Source: Thermoplasmatota archaeon
GTDB lineage: Archaea > Thermoplasmatota > Penumbrarchaeia > Penumbrarchaeales > Penumbrarchaeaceae
Direction of reading: 5' to 3'
DNA length: 27,431 nucleotides
Assembly (NCBI GenBank): GCA_030600725.1
Contig: JAUVLN010000003.1
Coordinates: forward strand, 1 to 27,431
Below, piece after piece: positions 7,834 to 15,378 of the stretch. A model generated the notes under the pieces. The model had not been told where the DNA came from and ran no database searches. It saw nothing but the letters and a program-made list of their open reading frames with translations. The first letter of the stretch is position 1. The number at the start of each line of letters is the position of its first letter. Both the position numbers and the translations under genes were made by a program.

Positions 7834-9039
7834 ATGAAACCAGATGGATATCGAAAGGACTTTCCCATGCTCGACAGGGGTGAAGAAGGGAATAGGCTGA
7901 TATATTTCGACAATGCCTGTATGACCCTTAAGCCAAAGGCGGTTCTAGATAAGATCATGGAATATTACTCTGAATACAGTGGATGCGGGGGCAGGTCCCT
8001 CCATTCCATAAGCTCAAGGGTGACCGAGGAATATGAAAAAGCAAGAAGGATCACAAAGGGCTTTATCAACGCACCTAACACAAACGGCATTATCTTCACA
8101 AAGAACACGACAGAATCCATAAACCTAATATCCAATTCATTTATCTTTAAAAAAGGGGACAAGGTGTTGGGTACCGACCATGAACACAATTCCAACCTCG
8201 TTCCGTGGTTGAAAGCCAGGGATATGAAGGGAATAATATACGATCATGTTCCATCCAAAAAAGATCATTCATTCGATATCGAGCTTTTCAAGGAGATGGT
8301 CAAAGGTGTAAGACTCGTTGCCATGGTTCACGTATCCAATCTTGACGGACGCGTCATCCCGATAAAGGATATCGTGGAGATTTCCCATGATGCCGGGGCC
8401 ACGGTATTCTTTGACTGCGCGCAATCCATCCCTCACATGCCAGTTGACATGAAGGGTCTGGATGTGGATCTAATCGCTTTCTCGGGTCACAAAGCATGCG
8501 GGCCCACAGGTACCGGGGTTCTCGCAGGGAAGATCGAGATATTAGAGGAGATGGATACCTTCATCGTGGGCGGTGATACCGTAAAGGAGACCACTTATGA
8601 TAAGGTGGATTTCCTGAAACCTCCGCAAAAATTCGAGGCCGGCCTTCAGAACTATGCCGGGATCATCGGCATGGGTGCCGGACTCGAATATATAAATAAT
8701 ATAGGTCTTGAAGAGATCCATTCCCATGAGATAGGACTTAACAGATATGTCACGAAGCTTCTCGGGGACGAGGTGGACATCATAGGTCCTGAATACCCGG
8801 CGGACAGAGGAGGTATATTCCCCTTCCGGATACTTGGATTGAATGCACACGATATCTCGATGATAGTCGATGAGGTTGCCGGTATCGCGATGCGTTCCGG
8901 AAGACACTGCGTTCACTCCTGGTTCAACGGAAACCGGGTGGAGAGCACCGCAAGGGCTTCTTTTTACATCTACAATACAAAAGAGGAGATAGATATATTC
9001 TCGGATTCCATCCTTCAGATCAAGAAGGACTTTCTCTGA
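7834..9039 (+). CDS. SufS-like cysteine desulfurase (class V aminotransferase fold)
   Basis: A PLP enzyme of 401 residues that takes sulfur from cysteine as a persulfide for Fe-S cluster assembly and sulfur transfer, in the cytoplasm. Lys220 in SGHKACGPTGTG is the PLP-binding lysine. The conserved DCAQS (the Asp that pairs with the PLP ring nitrogen) lies before it, and Cys359 in RSGRHCVHSWF is positioned as the persulfide-forming cysteine of the group II (SufS/CsdA) type. The N-terminus reads YFDNACMTLKPKAV, as usual in SufS (YLDNAATSxKP). A GGGGGAT element precedes the ATG by about 10 nt. It follows the M50 gene by 16 nt, and its stop lies 3 nt from the stop of the opposite gene. No SufB/C or scaffold gene is in view. 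Kynureninase-like or other class V enzymes are less likely given Cys359. Confidence 0.9.
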   Translation: MKPDGYRKDFPMLDRGEEGNRLIYFDNACMTLKPKAVLDKIMEYYSEYSGCGGRSLHSISSRVTEEYEKARRITKGFINAPNTNGIIFTKNTTESINLISNSFIFKKGDKVLGTDHEHNSNLVPWLKARDMKGIIYDHVPSKKDHSFDIELFKEMVKGVRLVAMVHVSNLDGRVIPIKDIVEISHDAGATVFFDCAQSIPHMPVDMKGLDVDLIAFSGHKACGPTGTGVLAGKIEILEEMDTFIVGGDTVKETTYDKVDFLKPPQKFEAGLQNYAGIIGMGAGLEYINNIGLEEIHSHEIGLNRYVTKLLGDEVDIIGPEYPADRGGIFPFRILGLNAHDISMIVDEVAGIAMRSGRHCVHSWFNGNRVESTARASFYIYNTKEEIDIFSDSILQIKKDFL

Positions 9040-9041
9040 TC

Positions 9042-10019
9042 TCATATCCTTTTTAACAACCCATTTCTCTCCTCTATGAATATGTCGGAGAGATATCTTA
9101 CCATCAAAAGGTCCGATCGATATCCCATCATCGGTTCCGTGGTACCGTTACTTAACATCTCAAGAAGCATCAATGGCATATTAGGTCCAGAGGCAGTAGC
9201 CAAAGGAAGGCCTCCCGCAGCAAACCTTGGGTTCAGCTCGATGACGAATATCCCCTTTTTTCCCTTTATCACCTGAAGGTTTCCCGGACCCTGGTATTCC
9301 AGATCCCGAACGATCTTTCTCAGTATATCCACACCCTCTGGTAGCATGACCGTTCTCGCCTTGACAGCTTTTCCATCCTTAACCTCGATCCTCTCCCTTG
9401 GTACGGCTGCCATCAATTCATGCTCTCTCGATGCAAGGAAATCTATTGTGTATTCCTTTCCCTCGATATACTCCTGAAATATATTTGAGGTAATATCGAT
9501 CGTTCCAAGTTCCTCGATCGAGGATACCGATCTTGCCCCTTTGCTTGAACTTCCCCTCCTGGGTTTGACAAATAAAGGATATGGCCCCTCATGCGGATCG
9601 ATCGATGCTGGTCCTGTTATATCATTTTCTGTCAGCCAGCTTGAGAACTTCTCCTTGTCGTTGACGATAGATAGTGTGGAAGGCATGGGAAGCATGCATC
9701 TAAGATCGTTATCTGAAAGTTGATCTATTCTCGATGATATGAGTTCGATCTCCCTCGAAAAGATCGGTATCAGATAATCCAGTTTCTCATGATCGGCGAT
9801 TCGGATAAGCTCTTCAATATAACCCTTTTCGGATATGGGTGGAAGCGTATAGGATCTATCCGCAAGGAAAAGCCCCGGGGCCAGAGGATCCATATCACCA
9901 GCCACTATCCTTAACTCGATATCAGGTGCCGATCTCAGCGATGAGATCACATTTATCGCTGATGCGACCCCGGCGGATGTGATAAGGACATCGTACTTTT
10001 CACCGCTCATAATGATCAT
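9042..10019 (-). CDS. ATP-grasp ligase, CarB/PylC-like, substrate unknown
   Basis: A 325-residue ATP-grasp enzyme, of the fold that activates a carboxylate with ATP and joins it to an amine or other nucleophile. It opens with a Rossmann-like strand (YDVLITSAGVASAINVI). The ATP-binding lysine lies in PLFVKPRRGSSSKGARSV, the hinge in FQEYIEGKEYTIDFL, and the Mg-binding acid and Asn in VIELNPRFAAGGLPLA. The length matches stand-alone CarB-like and PylC-like ligases rather than carbamoyl-phosphate synthase itself. The substrate cannot be told from the sequence and no pathway partner is adjacent. The frame is open to a TTG at 10061, but a TATA-like TTTTAATAA (minus strand, near 10039-10048) sits about 24 bp before the ATG at 10019, so that start is chosen; ATG 10010 is also possible. 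Confidence 0.8.
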   Translation of the reverse strand: MIIMSGEKYDVLITSAGVASAINVISSLRSAPDIELRIVAGDMDPLAPGLFLADRSYTLPPISEKGYIEELIRIADHEKLDYLIPIFSREIELISSRIDQLSDNDLRCMLPMPSTLSIVNDKEKFSSWLTENDITGPASIDPHEGPYPLFVKPRRGSSSKGARSVSSIEELGTIDITSNIFQEYIEGKEYTIDFLASREHELMAAVPRERIEVKDGKAVKARTVMLPEGVDILRKIVRDLEYQGPGNLQVIKGKKGIFVIELNPRFAAGGLPLATASGPNMPLMLLEMLSNGTTEPMMGYRSDLLMVRYLSDIFIEERNGLLKRI

Positions 10020-10038
10020 CGGGATAGCTTTGTCAACG

Positions 10039-10048
10039 TTATTAAAAC
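10039..10048 (-). promoter_or_regulatory. TATA-like box of the ATP-grasp gene
   Basis: GTTTTAATAA on the minus strand, centred about 24 bp before the ATG at 10019. It supports a leaderless start and argues against the TTG start at 10061. A second AT-rich box lies in the 41-bp repeat further upstream (minus-strand ATTATAAATTA near 10108-10118). Confidence 0.4.
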
Positions 10049-10088
10049 CATCTTTTTCCAAGTCTCGGTAAAAAGAAGTTCCTGTTAA

Positions 10089-10129
10089 GACTTTTTTATT
10101 AGGATTAATTTATAATTATTTCTTAATAA
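10089..10129. repeat. 41-bp direct repeat, copy 1
   Basis: Bases 10089-10129 are identical to 10210-10250, with starts 121 bp apart. The unit opens with a T6 run, then TTAGGATTAATTTATAATTA, and ends TTTCTTAATAA. It contains a good TATA box (TTTATAATT) on the plus strand and ATTATAAATTA on the minus strand. The identity breaks sharply at both ends. Confidence 0.9.
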
Positions 10130-10138
10130 GATCGATGA

Positions 10139-10218
10139 GATCTGAATGTTAGGCTTATAGATGATTAACTCTTAAACATTCAGGTCCTTGGAAAATTGGG
10201 GATTTTCCGGACTTTTTT
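10139..10218 (+). ncRNA. Candidate small RNA with two stem-loops and a T-run
   Basis: GATCTGAATGTT (10139-10150) pairs with AACATTCAGGTC (10175-10186) in a 12-bp stem with one G-U pair and a 24-nt loop. GGAAAAT (10190-10196) pairs with ATTTTCC (10202-10208) around a 5-nt loop, and six T follow at 10213-10218. The TATA box in repeat copy 1 (TTTATAATT, centre about 10113) is some 26 bp before 10139, the normal archaeal spacing to a transcription start. This would give an RNA of about 75-80 nt. Family unknown, and expression is not shown. Confidence 0.4.
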
Positions 10219-10250
10219 ATTAGGATTAATTTATAATTATTTCTTAATAA
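10210..10250. repeat. 41-bp direct repeat, copy 2
   Basis: Identical to 10089-10129. This copy abuts the 3' end of tRNA-iMet and is completed by the next bases into a long inverted repeat that can serve as a two-way terminator (separate entry). Confidence 0.9.
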
Positions 10251-10256
10251 AAAAGT
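10211..10256. terminator. Inverted repeat with T-runs on both strands, 3' of tRNA-iMet
   Basis: ACTTTTTTATTA (10211-10222) is the exact reverse complement of TAATAAAAAAGT (10245-10256). On the minus strand the T6 run begins three bases after the tRNA discriminator base, which fits an archaeal T-rich terminator. On the plus strand the T-run follows the second hairpin of the candidate small RNA. It could therefore end both converging transcripts. Confidence 0.5.
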
Positions 10257-10330
10257 AGCGGGGAATGGATTTGAACCATCGGTCTTCGGGTTATGAGCCC
10301 GACGGGATATCCTGGCTACCCCACCCCGCT
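10257..10330 (-). tRNA. tRNA-Met (CAT), initiator
   Basis: The minus strand folds as a 74-nt cloverleaf: acceptor AGCGGGG with CCCCGCT, D-arm starting GGGTAGCCAGG, anticodon arm TCGGGCTCATAACCCGA, and T-arm GGTTCAAATCC. The anticodon is CAT. The three consecutive G-C pairs in the anticodon stem (GGG/CCC) and the AGCGGGGTGGGGTAGCC start mark the archaeal initiator rather than an elongator Met or CAT-Ile tRNA. There is no intron and no encoded CCA. A T-run follows directly. Both neighbours, the ATP-grasp gene and the large receptor-like gene, have their own promoters. Confidence 0.95.
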
Positions 10331-10349
10331 AAGATCTTGTTCTTTTGCT

Positions 10350-10377
10350 ATCCCATCAATGTAATACATCGTGGGAT
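10350..10377. promoter_or_regulatory. Concentric dyads over the tRNA-iMet promoter
   Basis: ATCCCA (10350-10355) and TGGGAT (10372-10377) form an outer dyad. ATGTA-A-TACAT (10359-10369) is a perfect inner dyad with nearly the same centre. The inner element lies about 30-40 bp before the tRNA 5' end, where its TATA box should be, so one factor could overlap TATA recognition. It may also simply be the TATA region. Confidence 0.35.
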
Positions 10378-10388
10378 TTGCTACATAT

Positions 10389-10414
10389 GGAAAGGTTCTA
10401 ATTAAACCTTTTCC
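10389..10414. promoter_or_regulatory. Inverted repeat GGAAAGGTT / AACCTTTTCC, operator-like
   Basis: GGAAAGGTT (10389-10397) and AACCTTTTCC (10405-10414) pair around CTAATTA with one bulged base. It lies in the divergent region, about 90-115 bp before the membrane-tethered winged-helix gene and about 60-85 bp before tRNA-iMet. No terminator is needed there, so an operator or a structured leader is the better guess. Confidence 0.3.
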
Positions 10415-10463
10415 AGATATGATTTTTCCATAAAATATGATTATTTATCCCTGCCGGATATCA

Positions 10464-10499
10464 AATAATAAATATATTGGAACCATTGAAGCCTGAGGT
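10464..10499 (+). promoter_or_regulatory. Promoter and ribosome-binding site of the receptor-like gene
   Basis: AATAATAAATATATT (about 10464-10478) is a TATA box some 30 bp before the ATG at 10505. GAGGT (10495-10499) is a Shine-Dalgarno element five bases before that ATG. Together they fix the start at 10505. Confidence 0.5.
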
Positions 10500-10504
10500 A
10501 CGAA

Positions 10505-13500
10505 ATGAGATACTCGATACTCCTTATATTACTGATGATCTCCCCTTTTTTCATTCCATCCGATACGGCGGTTATCGTACCCCACAAGGGTGATACGGTT
10601 TTGGAAGCTTCCAAGGGGTCAATGATCCTTCCTTACCCCATAATATACAATACTGCCCAATATATCGGAGATATCGATGGGGACAACCGATCCGATATGG
10701 TGATACCATATCCCGATCTGATAAACGGTACTGGAACCATAGCATTATATCCAAGTCGATCCAACCATTCCGGCATTTTCATAACATCCAGGATAAGCGG
10801 TTCGGATTTCGGCAGACTGGTTATTGCAGACGGGGACATCAATGGGGACGGTATGTCTGAACTTATGGTTTTGAATGGATCTGGATACCTTCATATATAC
10901 AGAGGCAGAACCATCTGGAATAATATGTCCGAGGAGGATGTGGACCTCCTGATCCTCAATTGTTCATCCAAACCTGCGGTAATTGACCTCAACGGTGATG
11001 ATAGAGATGATATCGTTACGTACAGCAACGGTTCCATGTTCATCCATTACGGCCCGGATATCAAATCACCCCCTCTTGAGATGCCATTTGACGAGGTCCC
11101 GGATCTCATCACCAAAGGTGATATTGACGGGGATGGGGTGAGGGAACTTATCATCCTATCCTCGTCATCGGGGGTATCCTCCATATCGATATATGATGAT
11201 GATATGGAAAAGCCGCAGATAGAGAGCTCTTTTGGCTTCAATATATCATCCTTATCGACTGGAGATCGGAACGGGGACGGTAGGGACGATCTGATCGTGC
11301 ACATACCCGAACATCCTTCTTTTGGTGCGATCTCCACCCTTCTCTCACCTATCGATGCAGGTGTTATCAACCTATCTGATGTTGAATCCAGTATTCTGGG
11401 TGATATGGATGATCCCCTGAATGGATCGATCAACTGGATCATGGAAGATATGGATGGAGATGGATTGAAAGACATATTCATCTCCAACCCTGATCACGAT
11501 GGAGGTAGAGGAAAACTGTATTCCTTCTTCTCGGATACTGGCATATCGGGAGATGTAGGTATCGATGATCGTGATTCGTATGTCGTAGGTGATCTCCCGG
11601 ATGGTTCCCTTGGGACCTTCATCTCCGTTTCAGGGGATTCGGATGGAGACCTACTCTCGGAGGTATACATATCATCAGGCACGGAATTGTTCATGCTTAA
11701 CCTCACTGAGAACATACCCCCTGGTGAAGGAGAGGGATTGGGTTTCTTTGCCAGGGAGTCCAGCCATGGTGGCCCATATATTCAGGATGGTGAGGACCTG
11801 GCGATATGGTTGAGGGTTGAGGACAGATCGTCCAAAACCAAGGATATCGCCCGTATCATGGTCTCCAACGGTGATATGACCACGTACAAGCTTCTCGAGG
11901 AAACCTCAAGATCCTCGGGTCTGTTCCTGGGTGAAATAAAATTGGGAAATGGATCGCTGCCAGATGAGAGTATATATTCACTATCAAATGATACGATAGA
12001 GATAACATACGGCGACCTCAAGGAGAGTATCTCCGTTATCGGAAGCATATGGATGGACGATCCGCCTGTTTTCACCGATGTAGCAGTAGGGCCGCTGGCC
12101 GCCCATGTGGATGAACCCTTCGAGATGGGTATATCAGGCCTTGATCCGGATGGAGGGGAGGTCACATTGTATGCAGAGGAGATCCCCGGATGGTTGACAC
12201 TTGATGGATGGATGCTAATCGGCACGCCTACAGAGGATGATCAAGGATCAGGTGAGATCGTCCTCAACCTTTCGGACGGAATGGATACAACGGAATTGAG
12301 GTCCGGGTATTCCGTAACCATGCCTATCCCATCTATCGAACTCCCCGATGTGCCGTACGAAACTATTGAAGGGATGGAGTTCCGATTTGATATGGAGATC
12401 TCCGGCATCGTATCGGATACACGGATGGAATTCAACTCTACCGGTCCACAGGATCTTTCCTGGATGACATTTCACACAAAAGGCTTCATCGACGGTACAC
12501 CGGCAAACAGGGATGTCGGCATCTGGTCCCTTAACCTTACCATCACGAATCCCGGGAATATAACGGAAAGGGCCTCCTGGTCGATAGAAGTCATCAATGC
12601 AAAACCTGATATCACCGCTCCGACAGACGCTAACACGGATATCTATGAAACCCTCTCTATCGACATCAGATCCACCTATGAAGGAGATGGATTGACCTTC
12701 TATTCCGTTGAAGGCCCCGATGGTGTCAGTATCGCCCCCGTTTCCGGGCTACTGTCCTGGTCGCCCAACGCCTCACATACAGGCACACATTACGTAACTG
12801 TGTCGGTATTCGATGGTCATGGTGAGATGAACTCATCGGTGATCATCATACATGTAATGGATCCTCCCCTTGATCTGCTCACCTACCTTCCCGGGGAGAT
12901 CCCATCACACCGGTTCTTTTCACTTTCCATCAATTCAACGGGAAAAGAAGCTGTGAACCACACCTATGAAGGCCTACCCTACTGGCTCGTACTGGATCGT
13001 GTCAACAACACCGTATCAGGCATTCCATGGAATCTCGACTCCGGTGATCATCAGGTTACGATCATCATATCCGATTCCACAAAGCGGATAAGGCGGATCA
13101 AATGGAACCTCTCTGTTATTCCGGATAACCGGATGAGGGATCCATCGATAGCCATTACCTCCTATAATCTGAAGGATGGGAAACTGGATGTTATCTTCTC
13201 GATACTAAACCTCACCAGATCGATAAACTCCATTACACTAACGCTAACCGATCAAGATGGTCTAAGGATAACCCTTCCCCGGTCGAACGGATCCACCGAA
13301 CCATTCACTTTGGATATACGTGATTTTAACGGGCCTATAACCGCATACCTTGAAGCAGAGATCGATGGTAGGAATATCAACACGGCCATCACGATCCACG
13401 AAATTCATGGCGATGGGAGGGAAGACCCCTCCTTTCCCTGGTTAATCATCCCGATATTTCTAATTATTATCATCTCATTGGTAGTCATACTTCTTTCGGT

Positions 13501-13990
13501 TGAGAGAACCTCATATACTATCCAGAAGTACATCTTCGGTGGAGGAGAGGTGCGAGAAAAGGACCTCATATCGATAATACAGCATCAACCGGGAATTCGA
13601 TATCGGGAGATATCCCATGAGGTTTCATTGACGCGTCGTGAAATATTTGCCACACTTGCCCATCTTGAGGATTCCGCGGATATAAGGACGATGATCGTTG
13701 GGAAATGCGTTCGTTTCTATCCCACAGTTGGATCTTTTGTGGACGGACGTCTGGTATTGAACAGGCATGAGATAAGGATCATAAGAGAGCTCCTTGATGT
13801 GAGATCAATAACGGAAGATCGTCTGCTTGAGGAGACCGGACTGAGCCTTCAAAAACTCAGAAGATATGCTGGAGTTCTTGATCTCAAAGGCATCGTTACG
13901 ATCACAATATCCGTAAAGGATAGGAGATACTCGCTATCGAAGAACCAGAAGGTCAGGGTGAGAATGTATATGGGTGGACCTGATAATTAG
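10505..13990 (+). CDS. Membrane-tethered regulator: FG-GAP and Ig-like ectodomain, TM helix, winged-helix domains
   Basis: The protein has 1161 residues. Residues 1-22 are a signal peptide. Seven FG-GAP/VCBS-type calcium-loop repeats follow near residues 57, 109, 161, 206, 254, 315 and 377 (for example GDIDGDGVRELIIL, GDRNGDGRDDLIVH). About four cadherin-like/He_PIG Ig domains start near 522, 610, 700 and 788, with the recurring element GTP or GIPW. One membrane helix lies at about 978-1000 (WLIIPIFLIIIISLVVILL). The roughly 160-residue cytosolic end looks like two winged-helix domains: PGIRYREISHEVSLTRREIF with a wing, then ITEDRLLEETGLSLQKLRRY. The reading is that an outside signal controls DNA binding inside (inference). 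GAGGT and a TATA box support the start. The stop overlaps the convergent 55-codon gene by 4 bp. Confidence 0.85.
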   Translation: MRYSILLILLMISPFFIPSDTAVIVPHKGDTVLEASKGSMILPYPIIYNTAQYIGDIDGDNRSDMVIPYPDLINGTGTIALYPSRSNHSGIFITSRISGSDFGRLVIADGDINGDGMSELMVLNGSGYLHIYRGRTIWNNMSEEDVDLLILNCSSKPAVIDLNGDDRDDIVTYSNGSMFIHYGPDIKSPPLEMPFDEVPDLITKGDIDGDGVRELIILSSSSGVSSISIYDDDMEKPQIESSFGFNISSLSTGDRNGDGRDDLIVHIPEHPSFGAISTLLSPIDAGVINLSDVESSILGDMDDPLNGSINWIMEDMDGDGLKDIFISNPDHDGGRGKLYSFFSDTGISGDVGIDDRDSYVVGDLPDGSLGTFISVSGDSDGDLLSEVYISSGTELFMLNLTENIPPGEGEGLGFFARESSHGGPYIQDGEDLAIWLRVEDRSSKTKDIARIMVSNGDMTTYKLLEETSRSSGLFLGEIKLGNGSLPDESIYSLSNDTIEITYGDLKESISVIGSIWMDDPPVFTDVAVGPLAAHVDEPFEMGISGLDPDGGEVTLYAEEIPGWLTLDGWMLIGTPTEDDQGSGEIVLNLSDGMDTTELRSGYSVTMPIPSIELPDVPYETIEGMEFRFDMEISGIVSDTRMEFNSTGPQDLSWMTFHTKGFIDGTPANRDVGIWSLNLTITNPGNITERASWSIEVINAKPDITAPTDANTDIYETLSIDIRSTYEGDGLTFYSVEGPDGVSIAPVSGLLSWSPNASHTGTHYVTVSVFDGHGEMNSSVIIIHVMDPPLDLLTYLPGEIPSHRFFSLSINSTGKEAVNHTYEGLPYWLVLDRVNNTVSGIPWNLDSGDHQVTIIISDSTKRIRRIKWNLSVIPDNRMRDPSIAITSYNLKDGKLDVIFSILNLTRSINSITLTLTDQDGLRITLPRSNGSTEPFTLDIRDFNGPITAYLEAEIDGRNINTAITIHEIHGDGREDPSFPWLIIPIFLIIIISLVVILLSVERTSYTIQKYIFGGGEVREKDLISIIQHQPGIRYREISHEVSLTRREIFATLAHLEDSADIRTMIVGKCVRFYPTVGSFVDGRLVLNRHEIRIIRELLDVRSITEDRLLEETGLSLQKLRRYAGVLDLKGIVTITISVKDRRYSLSKNQKVRVRMYMGGPDN

Positions 13991-14154
13991 TCAACTTCCT
14001 CAAGAATATCCTTGGCTAGATGCTCCAATAGCTCCTCAAGTGTGCTGGTCTTGTATTCCCTTATCGGTTTATCCTTCGATTTATGTGCATGTATCTTAGC
14101 CACGAAGTAATTGGTTCCCTGAAACACCTCGATCTCGTATATCGTGTCTCCCAT
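13987..14154 (-). CDS. Small conserved-looking protein (55 aa) behind tRNA-Phe
   Basis: The protein starts MGDTIYEIEVFQGTNYFVAK and ends in an acidic helix (TLEELLEHLAKDILEEVD). It has a beta-strand-rich first half and no membrane segment; family not recognised. The frame is open further (to a GTG at 14211), but that would run through tRNA-Phe. AGGAAGGT ends directly before an ATG at 14160 and six bases before the ATG at 14154, so 14154 has the proper ribosome-binding distance. The gap to the tRNA 3' end is 34 bp without its own clear TATA box, so it may be co-transcribed with the tRNA. Its stop overlaps the stop of the large receptor gene. Confidence 0.6.
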   Translation of the reverse strand: MGDTIYEIEVFQGTNYFVAKIHAHKSKDKPIREYKTSTLEELLEHLAKDILEEVD

Positions 14155-14188
14155 TTTCATACCTTCCTGTGTCCTTAAAGATAAGAGA

Positions 14189-14261
14189 TGCCGTGGGAGT
14201 GACTTGAACACCCGGCCTTCTGATCTTCAGTCAGACGCTCTCCCAACTGAGCTACCACGGC
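14189..14261 (-). tRNA. tRNA-Phe (GAA)
   Basis: The minus strand folds as a 73-nt cloverleaf: acceptor GCCGTGG with CCACGGC and discriminator A, D-arm AGCTCAGTTGGGAGAGC, anticodon arm CTGACTGAAGATCAG with anticodon GAA, and T-arm GGGTGTTCAAGTCACTC. No intron and no encoded CCA. A TATA box lies about 35 bp before the 5' end. The small-protein gene follows 34 bp downstream on the same strand. Confidence 0.95.
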
Positions 14262-14292
14262 AAAGCTGAGCAACGAGGGATATAATTTCACC

Positions 14293-14299
14293 TATAAAA
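14293..14299 (-). promoter_or_regulatory. TATA box of tRNA-Phe
   Basis: TTTTATA on the minus strand, centred about 35 bp before the mature tRNA 5' end. This allows a 5' leader of 7-10 nt to be removed by RNase P. It may also drive the small gene behind the tRNA. Confidence 0.5.
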
Positions 14300-14377
14300 G
14301 TTATACCACAAATGGTTAATTCAAATGAAGGTTTTTACAACAAAAAGTAACTTAGATAACACATTGCGGTGCGATAG

Positions 14378-14725
14378 ATGACAGAAAGGGGAAAAGACCT
14401 ATTGGAGAGGCTCAGGGCTCCAATGGCGTTTCTGGAAGAGGATCGGTCCAAATACATATATATCGAAGATCAGAGGATCTCCGTTAATATATTCATCAAT
14501 GACCCGGATCTAAAAGAACAGGAGATAATATCTCTCCTCAAAGAGAGGTACGATACCATAGAGTCGATACTGCCTGATAATGGGGTTCCCATCGAAGATC
14601 GGATGGAGCTGTTCCTTGAGGGAATCGCGATCAAGAGGGCCATCCATATGGTGATAAGAAAGGATATCTCCAATGATCTGGAGGATATCGAGAGATGGCT
14701 TGAATTCGGTAGGCGTATAACCTGA
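14378..14725 (+). CDS. Hypothetical protein (115 aa)
   Basis: I do not recognise a family. The product is charged and mostly helical, with a short strand pair near residues 27-40 (YIYIEDQRISVNIFIND) and no membrane segment, Cys motif or catalytic signature. The second half alternates acidic and hydrophobic positions (EDIERWLEFGRRIT), suggesting helix packing with a partner. An AT-rich box (CTTAGATA) is about 24 bp before the ATG at 14378, as in other leaderless genes of the window. It is divergent from tRNA-Phe, and its stop lies 3 nt from the stop of the multi-zinc TPR gene on the other strand. Confidence 0.6.
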   Translation: MTERGKDLLERLRAPMAFLEEDRSKYIYIEDQRISVNIFINDPDLKEQEIISLLKERYDTIESILPDNGVPIEDRMELFLEGIAIKRAIHMVIRKDISNDLEDIERWLEFGRRIT

Positions 14726-14728
14726 GGT

Positions 14729-15367
14729 TCATCCGAACCAACTTTTGAGTGGTCTGAACTCGTTTGATATCCTATCAATATCTATTCTGTATCCCTTGCC
14801 TGTTCCACCGCAGTTGGCACATTTTCCTGATCCTTTACAGTGATAACAGCTGCCAAATCCCTTGCAGTAGGTGCATTCCTTGGTTCCAAGGCATCTTATG
14901 CACTCACCACTGCCCTTGCAGTGATTGCATTCATCGCTTATCTTTCCCTTGCATGTTGGGCATGATCCCTGGCCTCCACAGTACGAGCATTTTTTCGTCC
15001 CCCTGCACATGATACATATGCCCGGACCTCCACACTCCCTACATTTTCCAGTGCCCCTGCATCGAGAACATCTGCTTGTCTCCTCCGCCAGACCCGTCTC
15101 TATCAGTCCCTTCCATGCTTCTGTGCCGTTCCCCATCTTGATCTGACAGGCCGCCCTCAGAAACCATCCATCCATATCGCCTGGGTTCTTGGAAACCAGC
15201 TCATCGAACCTATCAAGGGCTTTCCTGTAGTTCTTACCCTCAAGCGCCTCAAGACCTGATCTCAGAGTTGATCTAAGGGATGATATTGTTGGAAGCCTAT
15301 TGTGACATTCGCCACAATACAACTCCTTATCGTTGTTCTCACCCCCGCATCGGGGACATTTCAACAT
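14729..15367 (-). CDS. TPR protein with zinc ribbon and ten DnaJ-like CxxC motifs
   Basis: The protein has 212 residues in three parts. Residues 4-21 are a zinc ribbon (CPRCGG...CGEC). Residues about 28-95 are TPR-like helices (YRKALDRFDELVSKNPGDMD). Residues about 97-200 are a run of ten CxxC motifs, most followed by G or x-G (CSRCRGTGKC, CSYCGGQGSC, CYHCKGSGKC), in the style of the DnaJ cysteine-rich domain. DnaJ has four such motifs binding two zincs; here five zincs would be possible. There is no J-domain, so it is not a DnaJ. A role in binding or folding client proteins is inferred. The start follows GGTGA (5 nt before ATG) and lies 11 nt after the ftsZ stop, so the two genes form one operon. 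Confidence 0.8.
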   Translation of the reverse strand: MLKCPRCGGENNDKELYCGECHNRLPTISSLRSTLRSGLEALEGKNYRKALDRFDELVSKNPGDMDGWFLRAACQIKMGNGTEAWKGLIETGLAEETSRCSRCRGTGKCRECGGPGICIMCRGTKKCSYCGGQGSCPTCKGKISDECNHCKGSGECIRCLGTKECTYCKGFGSCYHCKGSGKCANCGGTGKGYRIDIDRISNEFRPLKSWFG

Positions 15368-15378
15368 ATTATCACCCT

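Noticed and set aside
10089..10256. Direct repeats considered as a CRISPR remnant or attachment sites
   Set aside because: There are only two units, the spacing is not spacer-like, and no cas, integrase or transposase gene is near. The T-runs and TATA boxes fit transcription signals better.
14189..14211. Extension of the 55-codon gene back to GTG 14211
   Set aside because: It would read through the 3' end of tRNA-Phe, and the ribosome-binding site lies much closer to the ATG at 14154.
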